5,099 nucleotides of DNA, taken from assembly GCA_011048475.1 (NCBI GenBank), contig DSDZ01000271.1:1-5099 (forward strand), given 5' to 3'. How positions within the stretch are numbered: the stretch's first letter is position 1; each line of letters opens with the position of its first letter. This document shows, piece by piece, positions 1-5,099 of the stretch. The position numbers were made by a program, and so were the translations under genes. A model generated the notes under the pieces. The model was not told the origin of the DNA, searched no databases, and was given only the letters and a program-made list of their open reading frames with translations. Origin of the DNA: Bacteroides sp. Lineage in GTDB: Bacteria > Bacteroidota > Bacteroidia > Bacteroidales > GCA-2748055.

Positions 1-1088
1 CACCGGTATCGCAGCGGATCGCGGGCGACTGTGCTGCCCGCATAACCGGCCACGAACAGGGAAATCAGCCTTGCTCCGAAAATGATCAGGGTGACGTGCC
101 ATAGGGAGGCCAGCACGTCCAATGAAATCAAAGCCCCCGTCAGTGTGAAGAAAACGATATACACATAGGGTCCGGTTTCCTTGACCACCTTCACAAAATC
201 GTTCCTGTACACCGTGTAGTTGGTGACAATAAAACTTCCGATCAGGGTGATCATCAGTGGTTCGATGTGCAGATGCAGGCCCAGGTGTGAATCGGACCAG
301 GCACCAATGGTACGTGTTAAAAGGTAAACCGTAAATCCCGCAGCCAGGACCAGCACTTTCTTCAGGGTGGATGCCCCCTTGATGGACAGGATCCACTTCA
401 GTAAATAACCCACCAATATCCCGAGTCCGAACGCGATGGCCAGTTCGGCAACCGCCTGGACGATATAGATGATCCTGAAATCGGCTTCCTGTATAAGTGA
501 CCTGGACAGGGTGAAGATGACCGCGAAAATGATGACCACCCCGAAGTCCTTGATCACCGTGACCCCCAGGGAGGTCTGTGTGAAGGGTCCCCTGGCCCGC
601 AGCTCATTGATGATGGCAATGGCCGATGCAGGCGACCGCGCCACGGCAATGGTTCCCGCAAGCAGTGAAACAGCGATCCGTGCCGCCGGTTCCATCTCCC
701 GCAGAAAAGGGATCATGCCCGCCATGAGGTAGATGGCCAGGCTGACCAGTACAAATGTGAGGACCACCTGGCTGACAGTCATCACCACGATGCTTCTCAG
801 CCTGTCGGTCAGCTCTTTCAGGTAAAGCTCCGAGCCCACGGCAAAAGCGATAAAAGCCAGGGCGATGTCATTCAGGAAACGAAGCCTGGGCAGTGCTTCT
901 GCATCGATCAGGCCCAGCACCTCGGGCCCCGCGAAGATGCCGATCACCAAAAAACCGGTGATCAGGGGAAGTCTAAGTTTGCGGAAAACCCCCGCGATCT
1001 GTCCCGATGCCACCGCCACGATGGCGAATGCACACAGGTAAACAATCACCTGGACAACAGTATCAAGCCGGTCAAAATTCAGATCCAT
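1..1088 (-). CDS. Cation:proton antiporter (CPA2/Kef type), 3'-truncated by window edge
   Basis: An inner-membrane protein expected to exchange K+ or Na+ for H+. The 362 visible codons cover most of a Na+/H+ exchanger domain: about ten or eleven hydrophobic segments, with family-like stretches AGVFRKLRLPLITGF (residues 32-46), AFIAFAVGSELYL (78-90), ELRARGPFT (162-170) and FFTLTGA (313-319). A K-D pair at 180-181 sits where related antiporters carry the D-D, N-D or Q-D ion-binding pair. The protein aligns without gaps to the gene just upstream (1149-3095), about 60% identical by hand count, so it is a tandem paralogue and probably also continues into a TrkA/RCK-like tail off the left edge; that tail is not seen. 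The start at 1088 matches the paralogue's N-terminus. An in-frame ATG nine codons earlier (1115) has the better-placed GGAG. The transported ion cannot be told from sequence. Confidence 0.9.
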   Translation of the reverse strand, partial: MDLNFDRLDTVVQVIVYLCAFAIVAVASGQIAGVFRKLRLPLITGFLVIGIFAGPEVLGLIDAEALPRLRFLNDIALAFIAFAVGSELYLKELTDRLRSIVVMTVSQVVLTFVLVSLAIYLMAGMIPFLREMEPAARIAVSLLAGTIAVARSPASAIAIINELRARGPFTQTSLGVTVIKDFGVVIIFAVIFTLSRSLIQEADFRIIYIVQAVAELAIAFGLGILVGYLLKWILSIKGASTLKKVLVLAAGFTVYLLTRTIGAWSDSHLGLHLHIEPLMITLIGSFIVTNYTVYRNDFVKVVKETGPYVYIVFFTLTGALISLDVLASLWHVTLIIFGARLISLFVAGYAGSTVARDPLRYR

Positions 1089-1102
1089 ACAGCCCGGTTC
1101 AT

Positions 1103-1123
1103 CCTCCGGATTCATTTATCTCC
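1103..1123 (-). promoter_or_regulatory. Competing ribosome binding sites for the left antiporter
   Basis: Two purine-rich sites precede the left antiporter. GGAGG (1107-1103) lies 14 nt before the ATG at 1088, which is too far for an ideal Shine-Dalgarno. GGAG (1123-1120) lies 4 nt before an in-frame ATG at 1115-1113, which would add MNPEDEPGC to the N-terminus. The paralogue alignment favours 1088 and the ribosome-site spacing favours 1115. Shine-Dalgarno use is weak in Bacteroidota, so this does not settle the start. Confidence 0.4.
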
Positions 1124-1148
1124 GGCAGGAAGTGTAAGTTAAGAAAAA

Positions 1149-3095
1149 TTAATAACCCTGCAGGGACAGGCGCACCTGGTCAAGGCTCTCGCCGGATCCG
1201 ACCAGCGTCACGATATCCCCCAGCCTGAGCCGCGTATAACCGTGAGAGATGATGGGCTGGTCTCCCCGGGTCACGGACAGAACGATCACATCCGCGGGCA
1301 GCCTGAGATCCCTCAGCGTCAGTCCGTGCAAAGCGGTGTTTCGCAGTTCGATATCCACCGTGTCCTGTGCCTGTTCGGTCTCCAGAAAAATGGAAGTGGC
1401 AATGGGGGCCCGGACGAGATGTTCCAGGAGGGATACCATCGCCGTGGCCGGATCCATGACCATGGCACCCAGGTTCCGGAAATTCTGATAATTTTCGCGT
1501 GCATTCAGCCTGACGATCAAATGCCTGGTCCCGAATTGTTCGTAAGCAGCCCTGCAAATGGCATGGTTTTCCTCATCGGAGAGCAGGCACAACAGGGTGT
1601 CTGCCGAATGGGCCCCGGTTTTCTTCAGGGCATCGGGATCTGTTCCCGTCATCTGATGAACCCGGTAATCTGACTGAGGAAGCATCTCCCCTGAAGCGAC
1701 CGGGACAACGAATTCCACCTGCCATCCCTGTTTCCTGAGCTGGTTGGCCAGGGCGACTGACTGGTTCTCCAGGCCGAATACCAGAACCTTCTTCTCGATT
1801 TCAATGGTGCCATCAGGCCTGACATGTGTCTCACCGGCCAGGTTCAGTGCCCATTTGAACAGCGGGGGACCGACGATCTCGTTCAGCACGATCACCGAGA
1901 TCAGAATGGTGGTCAGTCCGGCTCCCCACCCGGGAAAAGCCGAAGCAATGATGGTGGCCAGTCCCAGGCTGATCCCCGCCTGTGTGATGAAAGGCATCCA
2001 GGAAATCCTGATGAAAAGTGGCGGATCCCCGGCAACCATACTTCCTGCCGCGGATGCCACAGCCATGGAAAGGATTCTTGCCCCGAACAGTATCAGTGTC
2101 ACATACCAGAGTTGCGTGACCACATCAATGGCGATCCTGGCGCCCGTCAGCGTAAAGAACACCACATATACAAAGGGCCCCGTCTCATGAAGGATCTTCA
2201 TGAAATCAACCCGGTACCTGGAATAATTGGTCACCAGAAAGCTGCCGGCGATGCAGATTAGCAGGGGCTCCACATGGATCTCCGCACCGGTCCACCGGAA
2301 CAGTGCGATCCGGATGCCACTGGTCATCACGTAAGTAATCAATCCGGTCGCCAGGACCAGAACCTTTTTCAGCCTGATAGCACCCTTGATGGAAAGGACC
2401 AGCCGCAGCACAAACCATATAACAAAACCAAGTCCGGCTGCTGCCGCCAGTTCAGCGACCACCTGCAGGATAAAAACCGGGGTAAAGCCACCTTTGAGGA
2501 ACAGTGATTTTGAGAGGGTAACAACTATGGAAAACAGGATGATGACCACAAAATCCTTCACCACGGTCACCCCGATGGAGGTGAGGGTGAATGGGCCCCT
2601 CGCCCGCAGTTCCCTGATCACCGCAATGGAAGCCGCCGGTGAAGTGGCAATGGCGATGGTGCCTGTCAGGAGGGAAACGGATATCCTGACTGCCAGACCG
2701 AGTTCTTTCAAGAACGGGACCATGCCGGTCATGTAAAATACGGTCAGGCTCACGAGCCCGAAAACAAGGACAGCCTGGCTGACGATCAGGATCACGATGC
2801 TCCTCATCCTGTTCTTCAGGTCACTGAGGTAAAGCTCGGAGCCGACTGCAAAGGCGATGAATGCAAGTGCGATCTCGTTGATGAAACCGAGCTTTGGCAA
2901 TGCCTCGGCACTGATGAGGCCGAGCACCTGGGGTCCGGAAACAAGACCGACCAGTAAAAATCCAGTGATCAGCGGAAGCCTTAGTCTGCCAAACACACCT
3001 GCAATCCTGCCGGATGCCGCTGCCACTATGCCGAATGCGCCCAGGTATAACAGCACCTGAACCAGCACATGCAGTTCTTCAATCCGAGACCCCAT
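1149..3095 (-). CDS. Cation:proton antiporter (CPA2/Kef type) with C-terminal TrkA/RCK-like region
   Basis: A complete 648-residue inner-membrane antiporter, expected to exchange K+ or Na+ for H+. Residues ~12-418 form a Na+/H+ exchanger domain with about 12-13 hydrophobic segments. Family-like stretches include PLITGF (41-46), AFAVGSELYL (81-90), ATSPAAS (150-156) and FFTLTGA (313-319). A K180-D181 pair sits at the usual ion-binding position. Residues ~435-560 resemble a TrkA-N/RCK Rossmann domain (KKVLVFG, then LLCLLSDEENHAICRAA and IVRLNARENYQNFRNLGA). Residues ~575-648 resemble TrkA-C. The nucleotide-binding loop is degenerate: GLENQS replaces GxGxxG, and no acidic residue ends the second strand (EFVVP), so classical NAD(H) control may be altered. 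The total length is normal for Kef-type proteins. The ATG at 3095 has AGGA 7 nt upstream. It precedes its paralogue by 60 bp on the same strand, probably as one transcript. Family is secure; the ion is unknown and no kef symbol is assigned. Confidence 0.95.
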   Translation of the reverse strand: MGSRIEELHVLVQVLLYLGAFGIVAAASGRIAGVFGRLRLPLITGFLLVGLVSGPQVLGLISAEALPKLGFINEIALAFIAFAVGSELYLSDLKNRMRSIVILIVSQAVLVFGLVSLTVFYMTGMVPFLKELGLAVRISVSLLTGTIAIATSPAASIAVIRELRARGPFTLTSIGVTVVKDFVVIILFSIVVTLSKSLFLKGGFTPVFILQVVAELAAAAGLGFVIWFVLRLVLSIKGAIRLKKVLVLATGLITYVMTSGIRIALFRWTGAEIHVEPLLICIAGSFLVTNYSRYRVDFMKILHETGPFVYVVFFTLTGARIAIDVVTQLWYVTLILFGARILSMAVASAAGSMVAGDPPLFIRISWMPFITQAGISLGLATIIASAFPGWGAGLTTILISVIVLNEIVGPPLFKWALNLAGETHVRPDGTIEIEKKVLVFGLENQSVALANQLRKQGWQVEFVVPVASGEMLPQSDYRVHQMTGTDPDALKKTGAHSADTLLCLLSDEENHAICRAAYEQFGTRHLIVRLNARENYQNFRNLGAMVMDPATAMVSLLEHLVRAPIATSIFLETEQAQDTVDIELRNTALHGLTLRDLRLPADVIVLSVTRGDQPIISHGYTRLRLGDIVTLVGSGESLDQVRLSLQGY

Positions 3096-3208
3096 ATCCC
3101 TGTCCTGTTAACCCGGCGGTGGTGAAAGATATGAAAAAAAGCGATCAGCAGCGCAGCAGATGCGCGAGAGGGCTTCAGGGGTACAATTGGGGCCTCCATC
3201 ACAGATTT

Positions 3209-3286
3209 AGATATTTTTTATCTGCATATTAACTGTTTTGATATAGATCTGGATAATTTTTATCTATCGAAAGATCTTTTTTATCT
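3209..3286. repeat. Three 15-bp dyads phased at 21-bp multiples (possible operators)
   Basis: Three related sites start at 3209, 3251 and 3272, so the spacings are 42 and 21 bp. Each has the form AGATA-N5-TATCT with a T-rich centre. The first is a perfect dyad (AGATA/TATCT). The second is GGATA/TATCT and the third AGATC/TATCT, one arm mismatch each. They lie about 115-190 bp upstream of the complete antiporter gene. Even helical phasing and dyad symmetry suggest binding sites for a dimeric regulator. The T-tracts, repeating in phase, could alternatively bend the DNA. The position where a fourth unit would fall (3230-3244) does not match well. Confidence 0.5.
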
Positions 3287-3422
3287 CAATAACAACAGAA
3301 AATGTTAATAACCGGATATTTTATATCTCTCTGCTCCCATAAACGGACATCAGAAATTGAAGGGTAGCGGAATCGTTGCCCATGAAAACAAAAGGATCGA
3401 ATTGCCGGCGAGGAACCATGCT

Positions 3423-3456
3423 CATTTGGCCAGAATACATGTCCATCTGGCCAGAA
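3423..3456. repeat. Direct repeat CAT(T/C)TGGCCAGAA, 21-bp period
   Basis: Two 13-bp copies, 3423-3435 and 3444-3456, differ at one base and are offset by exactly 21 bp. Each contains the palindrome TGGCCA. Repeated TGGCCA-type units with about this period are reminiscent of the multiple terminal repeats of IS21-family insertion sequences, but no transposase or second end is visible, so this would be at most a scar. A pair of operator half-sites is the alternative. Confidence 0.45.
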
Positions 3457-3667
3457 CAATTGTATAGATTCTCGACAAAGGCACAATCACCCTGGCTTAT
3501 CCAATTTCAGCCTTTTGCCATCACTATAATCAGTATTGCAATGTGTTAGCTCTCGAATGCCTTTATGAAATCGATTATCTGCTCTAACGATGCAGAAGAT
3601 GAAAAATAATCTATAACTGAGATTTGGTTTCGGTAAAATCCCGTGGCATGTTCTAAACAACGATCTT

Positions 3668-3699
3668 ATTGCTCCTGACTTAAAAAAATCATATATTTG
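3668..3699 (+). promoter_or_regulatory. Bacteroidota-type promoter of the tRNA gene
   Basis: A -7 element TATATTTG (3692-3699) matches the Bacteroidota consensus TAnnTTTG exactly. ATTG (3668-3671) lies 20 bp upstream as the -33 element. Transcription would begin near 3706, giving a leader of roughly 40 nt before the mature tRNA 5' end at 3744. It is the clearest promoter in the window and the best single clue to the phylum. Confidence 0.65.
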
Positions 3700-3743
3700 G
3701 AGTCCGAAAGTTACACCGTTCCATGGCGGTGAACAAAGGTTAC

Positions 3744-3817
3744 GGCGAGGTAGCTCAGTTGGTTAGAGCGCATGATTCATAATCATGAGGTCGGCGGTTC
3801 AATCCCGCCTCTCGCTA
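3744..3817 (+). tRNA. tRNA-Met (CAT), elongator type
   Basis: A full cloverleaf can be folded. Acceptor GGCGAGG (3744-3750) pairs with TCTCGCT (3810-3816), with G-U pairs at both ends of the stem. The D arm is GCTC (3753-3756)/GAGC (3766-3769). The anticodon stem is CATGA (3771-3775)/TCATG (3783-3787) around loop TTCATAA, giving anticodon CAT at 3778-3780. The T arm is GGCGG (3793-3797)/CCGCC (3805-3809) around TTCAATC. The discriminator is A3817 and CCA is not encoded. It is not the initiator: the first pair is G-U rather than a C-A mismatch, and the anticodon stem lacks the three G-C pairs. A tRNA-Ile with lysidine-modified CAT is the alternative; the overall sequence fits elongator Met better, but this is from memory of the families. 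Confidence 0.93.
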
Positions 3818-3856
3818 CAAAGAAAAGCCTTACGCCCTTAGCGCAGGGCTTTTTTC
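3805..3856 (+). repeat. Direct repeat copy 1: tRNA 3' end plus terminator
   Basis: This runs from the 3' half of the T stem through the acceptor 3' strand and the whole terminator to the end of its T-run. It is repeated at 3988-4039, offset 183 bp, with two mismatches in 52 bases (3832 A/G and 3840 A/T). Similarity extends a few bases each way with one-base gaps: AATC on the left, and TTC then CATG on the right. Confidence 0.85.
3823..3855 (+). terminator. Intrinsic terminator after tRNA-Met
   Basis: The 13-position stem 3823-3835/3841-3853 closes a 5-nt loop and ends in six T. It contains one U-G pair (3830/3846) and one A-C mismatch (3832/3844). The stem starts five bases after the discriminator base. 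The mismatch makes it weaker than its copy at 4006-4038. Confidence 0.85.
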
Positions 3857-3862
3857 CTTCAT

Positions 3863-3886
3863 GGCCTCAAGCCTGCTTGAAAGGCC
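3863..3886 (+). other. Bulged hairpin downstream of the first terminator
   Basis: GGCC-TCAAG (3863-3871) pairs with CTTGA (3876-3880) and GGCC (3883-3886) around loop CCTG, with a two-base AA bulge. It would form in any transcript that reads through the first terminator. No function is assigned; it is one of several hairpins packed between the two repeat copies. Confidence 0.5.
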
Positions 3887-3921
3887 GGGAAGGGAAAAAG
3901 TACCGTACGAGTGAAACGAGT

Positions 3922-3938
3922 CAAGGCTTTTCTTTGTA
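3922..3938 (-). repeat. Inverted copy of the tRNA-trailer sequence
   Basis: This 17-base segment is the exact reverse complement of 3999-4015, and matches 16 bases of 3816-3831 in the first copy. It lies between the two direct repeats. In RNA it would pair with 3999-4015, sequestering most of the 5' arm of the second terminator, while a palindrome at 3964-3980 (GCCTCATT/AATGAGGC) sits in the loop. Confidence 0.75.
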
Positions 3939-3970
3939 AAGCACCTCCTTACCGGGAACCTGAGCCTCAT

Positions 3971-4000
3971 TCAATGAGGCGAAGAATCCGCCTCTCGCTA
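3971..4000 (+). pseudogene. tRNA-Met 3'-end fragment (decayed copy)
   Basis: The acceptor 3' strand and the 3' half of the T stem match the intact tRNA exactly (CCGCC TCTCGCT A, 3988-4000). Further left the likeness fades: TCAATGAGG (3971-3979) resembles TCATGAGG of the real tRNA, and the T arm is reduced to GAGGCG/CGCCTC around a 7-base loop. No D arm, anticodon arm or 5' acceptor strand remains, so it cannot be a tRNA. Either a tandem copy lost its 5' part, or this is the end left by insertion at a tRNA attachment site. Confidence 0.6.
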
Positions 4001-4039
4001 CAAAGAAAAGCCTTGCGCCCTTTGCGCAGGGCTTTTTTC
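3988..4039 (+). repeat. Direct repeat copy 2: tRNA 3' end plus terminator
   Basis: Partner of 3805-3856, with 50 of 52 bases identical. The first base difference (G4015) restores a C-G pair in the terminator, so this copy may be nearer the ancestral form while the copy beside the working tRNA has drifted. Confidence 0.85.
4006..4038 (+). terminator. Second intrinsic terminator
   Basis: The stem 4006-4018/4024-4036 is 13 bp with a single U-G pair (4013/4029), a CCTTT loop and a six-T tail (4033-4038). It is stronger than the first copy because it lacks the A-C mismatch. It may back up termination of tRNA read-through transcripts. Confidence 0.85.
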
Positions 4040-4048
4040 TCATGCTAG

Positions 4049-4447
4049 ATTGTTTTTACAGACTTCCCATACACAGTTTTCAGAAACCTTTTGATGATGG
4101 TTGGAATGTATGCTAAAACCTCAGGGTATACCAGAGGATATCCAATATATGAAAATATTGGGGTTAAGGTGGGAGTAGGGTATAGCCTAAAATAGTCTTT
4201 CAATCAATATTCTTGATTAATTAATGCACCATCCATCTTTATTATTCCTTATATTTACTCATTATCAAACTATTTCAATGGAGAATCAGCGTGTATAGCG
4301 CTGAAAATGTTTTAACTGGATGAGCTTGCGAACCCGCCATATACAGCCACAATTTTTCATCTGAAAGAATTAAGCTTGAGAGTTCGACGAAGTCAAAACT
4401 TCTACTGTCTAGCCGTGCTTGATAAGAAAACGTTTTTGTACCATAAA
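4049..4447. other. A+T-rich intergenic region, no convincing gene
   Basis: I see no gene here. It contains two perfect 8-bp palindromes 11 bp apart (GGTATACC 4125-4132, GGATATCC 4136-4143). A hairpin CCAATAT/ATATTGG (4142-4148/4155-4161) and an inverted repeat AATCAA/TTGATT (4202-4207/4213-4218) follow. A small hairpin GAAGT/ACTTC lies near 4389-4402. The stretch from about 4275 is different in texture and may be an interspersed repeat. No clean TAnnTTTG promoter for the gene at 4448 was found; TAAGCTTG (4371-4378) and TATATTTA (4250-4257) are one-mismatch candidates without a clear -33 partner. Confidence 0.6.
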
Positions 4448-5099
4448 ATGAATTCAACAATAAACATAGACTGGTATTTGATATTTGTTATCCTGGGAAT
4501 TCTTCAGGCCTTAATACTTAGTGTCCTGATCCTAATTCGGAGCCGGAAATACGGTCCCAGATTTGCCTTTTTAAGCTTGTTTATATTTTCCCTGACAATA
4601 ATTCTAACGGAAGTATTTTTAAATTATTCGGGTTTTATAGTCGAGGCCATTCACTTTTATAAATTCTCATTACCGATTCAATTTCTCCTTGCTCCATCAA
4701 TATATTTGTTTATTAAATTAAGCCTGCATTCCGGAAAAGGGCGTTCAAAATGGATTCATTATATTCCTTTTCTTTTCTTTCTTGGTTATTTTGGTTTTTA
4801 TTTCTTTCAGGAGGAGGCGATAATATTCAATAATTATGTTTCAGATTATAAGTTAAATATTGAAAAACTGCCTGTAACGGCAAATCCTTTTCAGGATCCT
4901 ATTGGCATATTGAAATACATTCACATCCTGGTATTTGTCCATTTGATCGTTTATGCTGGATTACTATTCAACTCAATAAACCGGAAATATAGCGAACTGG
5001 GTAATAAATGGTTCAACAATAATCGATCTTATATCAATCATTACCGGGATCTGTTTTTCTTCTACCTCATTGCCATTATTATTTTGTTAGTGCTTATAG
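4448..5099 (+). CDS. Multi-pass membrane protein, likely AraC-type regulator sensor region (partial)
   Basis: The 217 visible codons begin at ATG 4448 and run off the right edge. Six hydrophobic segments are visible, around residues 9-30, 39-58, 72-92, 103-120, 157-174 and 201-217. A hydrophilic loop (about 121-156) includes NPFQDPIGILKYIH. The opening pattern (IDWYLIFVILGILQALILS, then a short basic loop, then a second segment ending LTEVFLNYSGF) resembles the N-terminal membrane part of AraC-family regulators of Bacteroidota, in which a C-terminal helix-turn-helix domain follows. That DNA-binding domain would lie outside the window, so the assignment is inferred. A membrane histidine kinase with a similar sensor, or an unrelated integral membrane protein, remains possible. 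No Shine-Dalgarno is visible. An in-frame TTG at 4436 is an unlikely alternative start. The gene is much more A+T-rich than the antiporters. Confidence 0.75.
   Translation, partial: MNSTINIDWYLIFVILGILQALILSVLILIRSRKYGPRFAFLSLFIFSLTIILTEVFLNYSGFIVEAIHFYKFSLPIQFLLAPSIYLFIKLSLHSGKGRSKWIHYIPFLFFLGYFGFYFFQEEAIIFNNYVSDYKLNIEKLPVTANPFQDPIGILKYIHILVFVHLIVYAGLLFNSINRKYSELGNKWFNNNRSYINHYRDLFFFYLIAIIILLVLI

Larger units (their letters stand above)
3096..3667. other. Divergent intergenic region, no convincing gene
   Basis: An A+T-rich region between the leftward antiporter operon and the rightward tRNA promoter. It must contain the antiporter promoter, but I find no good match to TTG-N20-TAnnTTTG on the minus strand. 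The nearest is TATCTTTC (3131-3124), with a wrong last base and no clear -33 partner. The region holds the dyad array at 3209-3286 and the TGGCCAGAA direct repeat at 3423-3456. The open frames here are short and have no recognisable protein features. Confidence 0.6.

Noticed and set aside
469..732. 87-codon plus-strand frame opposite the left antiporter
   Set aside because: It is antisense to a conserved membrane domain. The same antisense frame reads a similar peptide opposite the paralogue at 2386-2736, as expected from the duplication.
1242..2736. Several plus-strand frames of 70-148 codons opposite the complete antiporter
   Set aside because: They are antisense shadows of a well-supported 648-residue gene in G+C-rich sequence and encode no recognisable protein features.
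3014..3232. 72-codon plus-strand frame spanning the antiporter start and upstream region
   Set aside because: Half is antisense to the antiporter N-terminus, and the rest runs through the regulatory region with no domain or ribosome site.
3209..3286. CRISPR-like array
   Set aside because: The units are only 15 bp, there are three of them, spacing is uneven (42 and 21 bp), and there are no spacers of constant length or cas genes.
3286..3486. 66-codon minus-strand open frame in the intergenic region
   Set aside because: Its apparent internal amino-acid repeat (FWPDGHV/FWPNEHG) is just the 21-bp TGGCCAGAA DNA repeat read in frame, it overlaps the third dyad, and it has no ribosome site or recognisable domain.
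3744..3817. Initiator tRNA-fMet
   Set aside because: The first acceptor pair is G-U rather than an unpaired C-A, and the anticodon stem lacks the three consecutive G-C pairs.
4275..4460. 61-codon minus-strand open frame as a protein-coding gene
   Set aside because: It overlaps the start of the rightward membrane gene on the other strand, has no ribosome site, and is better explained as a possible non-coding repeat, reported as a finding.

Overview
The window looks like chromosomal DNA of a member of the Bacteroidota. Four things point there: a -33 TTG / -7 TAnnTTTG promoter in front of the tRNA gene, a tRNA whose CCA end is not encoded, weak or variable ribosome binding sites, and a right-hand partial gene that resembles the multi-membrane-segment sensor region of AraC-type regulators common in that phylum. 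This is an inference; no ribosomal or other strong marker gene is present.

Left part (1-3095, minus strand, visibly richer in G+C): two tandem, co-oriented monovalent cation:proton antiporter genes of the CPA2/Kef type. The upstream gene (1149-3095, 648 aa) is complete, with a Na+/H+ exchanger membrane domain followed by a TrkA/RCK-like cytoplasmic region. The downstream gene (start at 1088 or 1115) runs off the left edge after 362 codons. The two proteins align without a gap over about 358 residues at about 60% identity by hand count, so they are a gene duplication. They are separated by 60 bp and are probably one operon.

Middle (3096-3743, A+T-rich): a divergent intergenic region between the antiporter operon and a rightward tRNA-Met(CAT) gene. 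It carries three copies of a 15-bp dyad (AGATA-N5-TATCT type) at 42-bp and 21-bp spacing, a second unrelated 21-bp-period direct repeat built on TGGCCAGAA, and the tRNA promoter.

Right-middle (3744-4048): tRNA-Met(CAT), a strong intrinsic terminator, then a structured stretch. The 3' end of the tRNA plus its terminator is repeated 183 bp downstream (50 of 52 bases identical). A 17-bp inverted copy of the same sequence lies between the two. This looks like a decayed tandem tRNA or the scar of an insertion at the tRNA 3' end, and it has the geometry of an attenuator.

Right part (4049-5099, A+T-rich): about 400 bp without a convincing gene, holding several short palindromes and a possible interspersed repeat. 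It is followed by the start of a rightward membrane-protein gene that continues beyond the window.

The antiporters would adjust K+ or Na+ and pH at the inner membrane. Nothing in the window links them functionally to the tRNA or to the right-hand regulator-like gene. I see no CRISPR array, complete mobile element or defence system. The best candidates for something undescribed are the phased dyad array and the duplicated tRNA-end/terminator structure.
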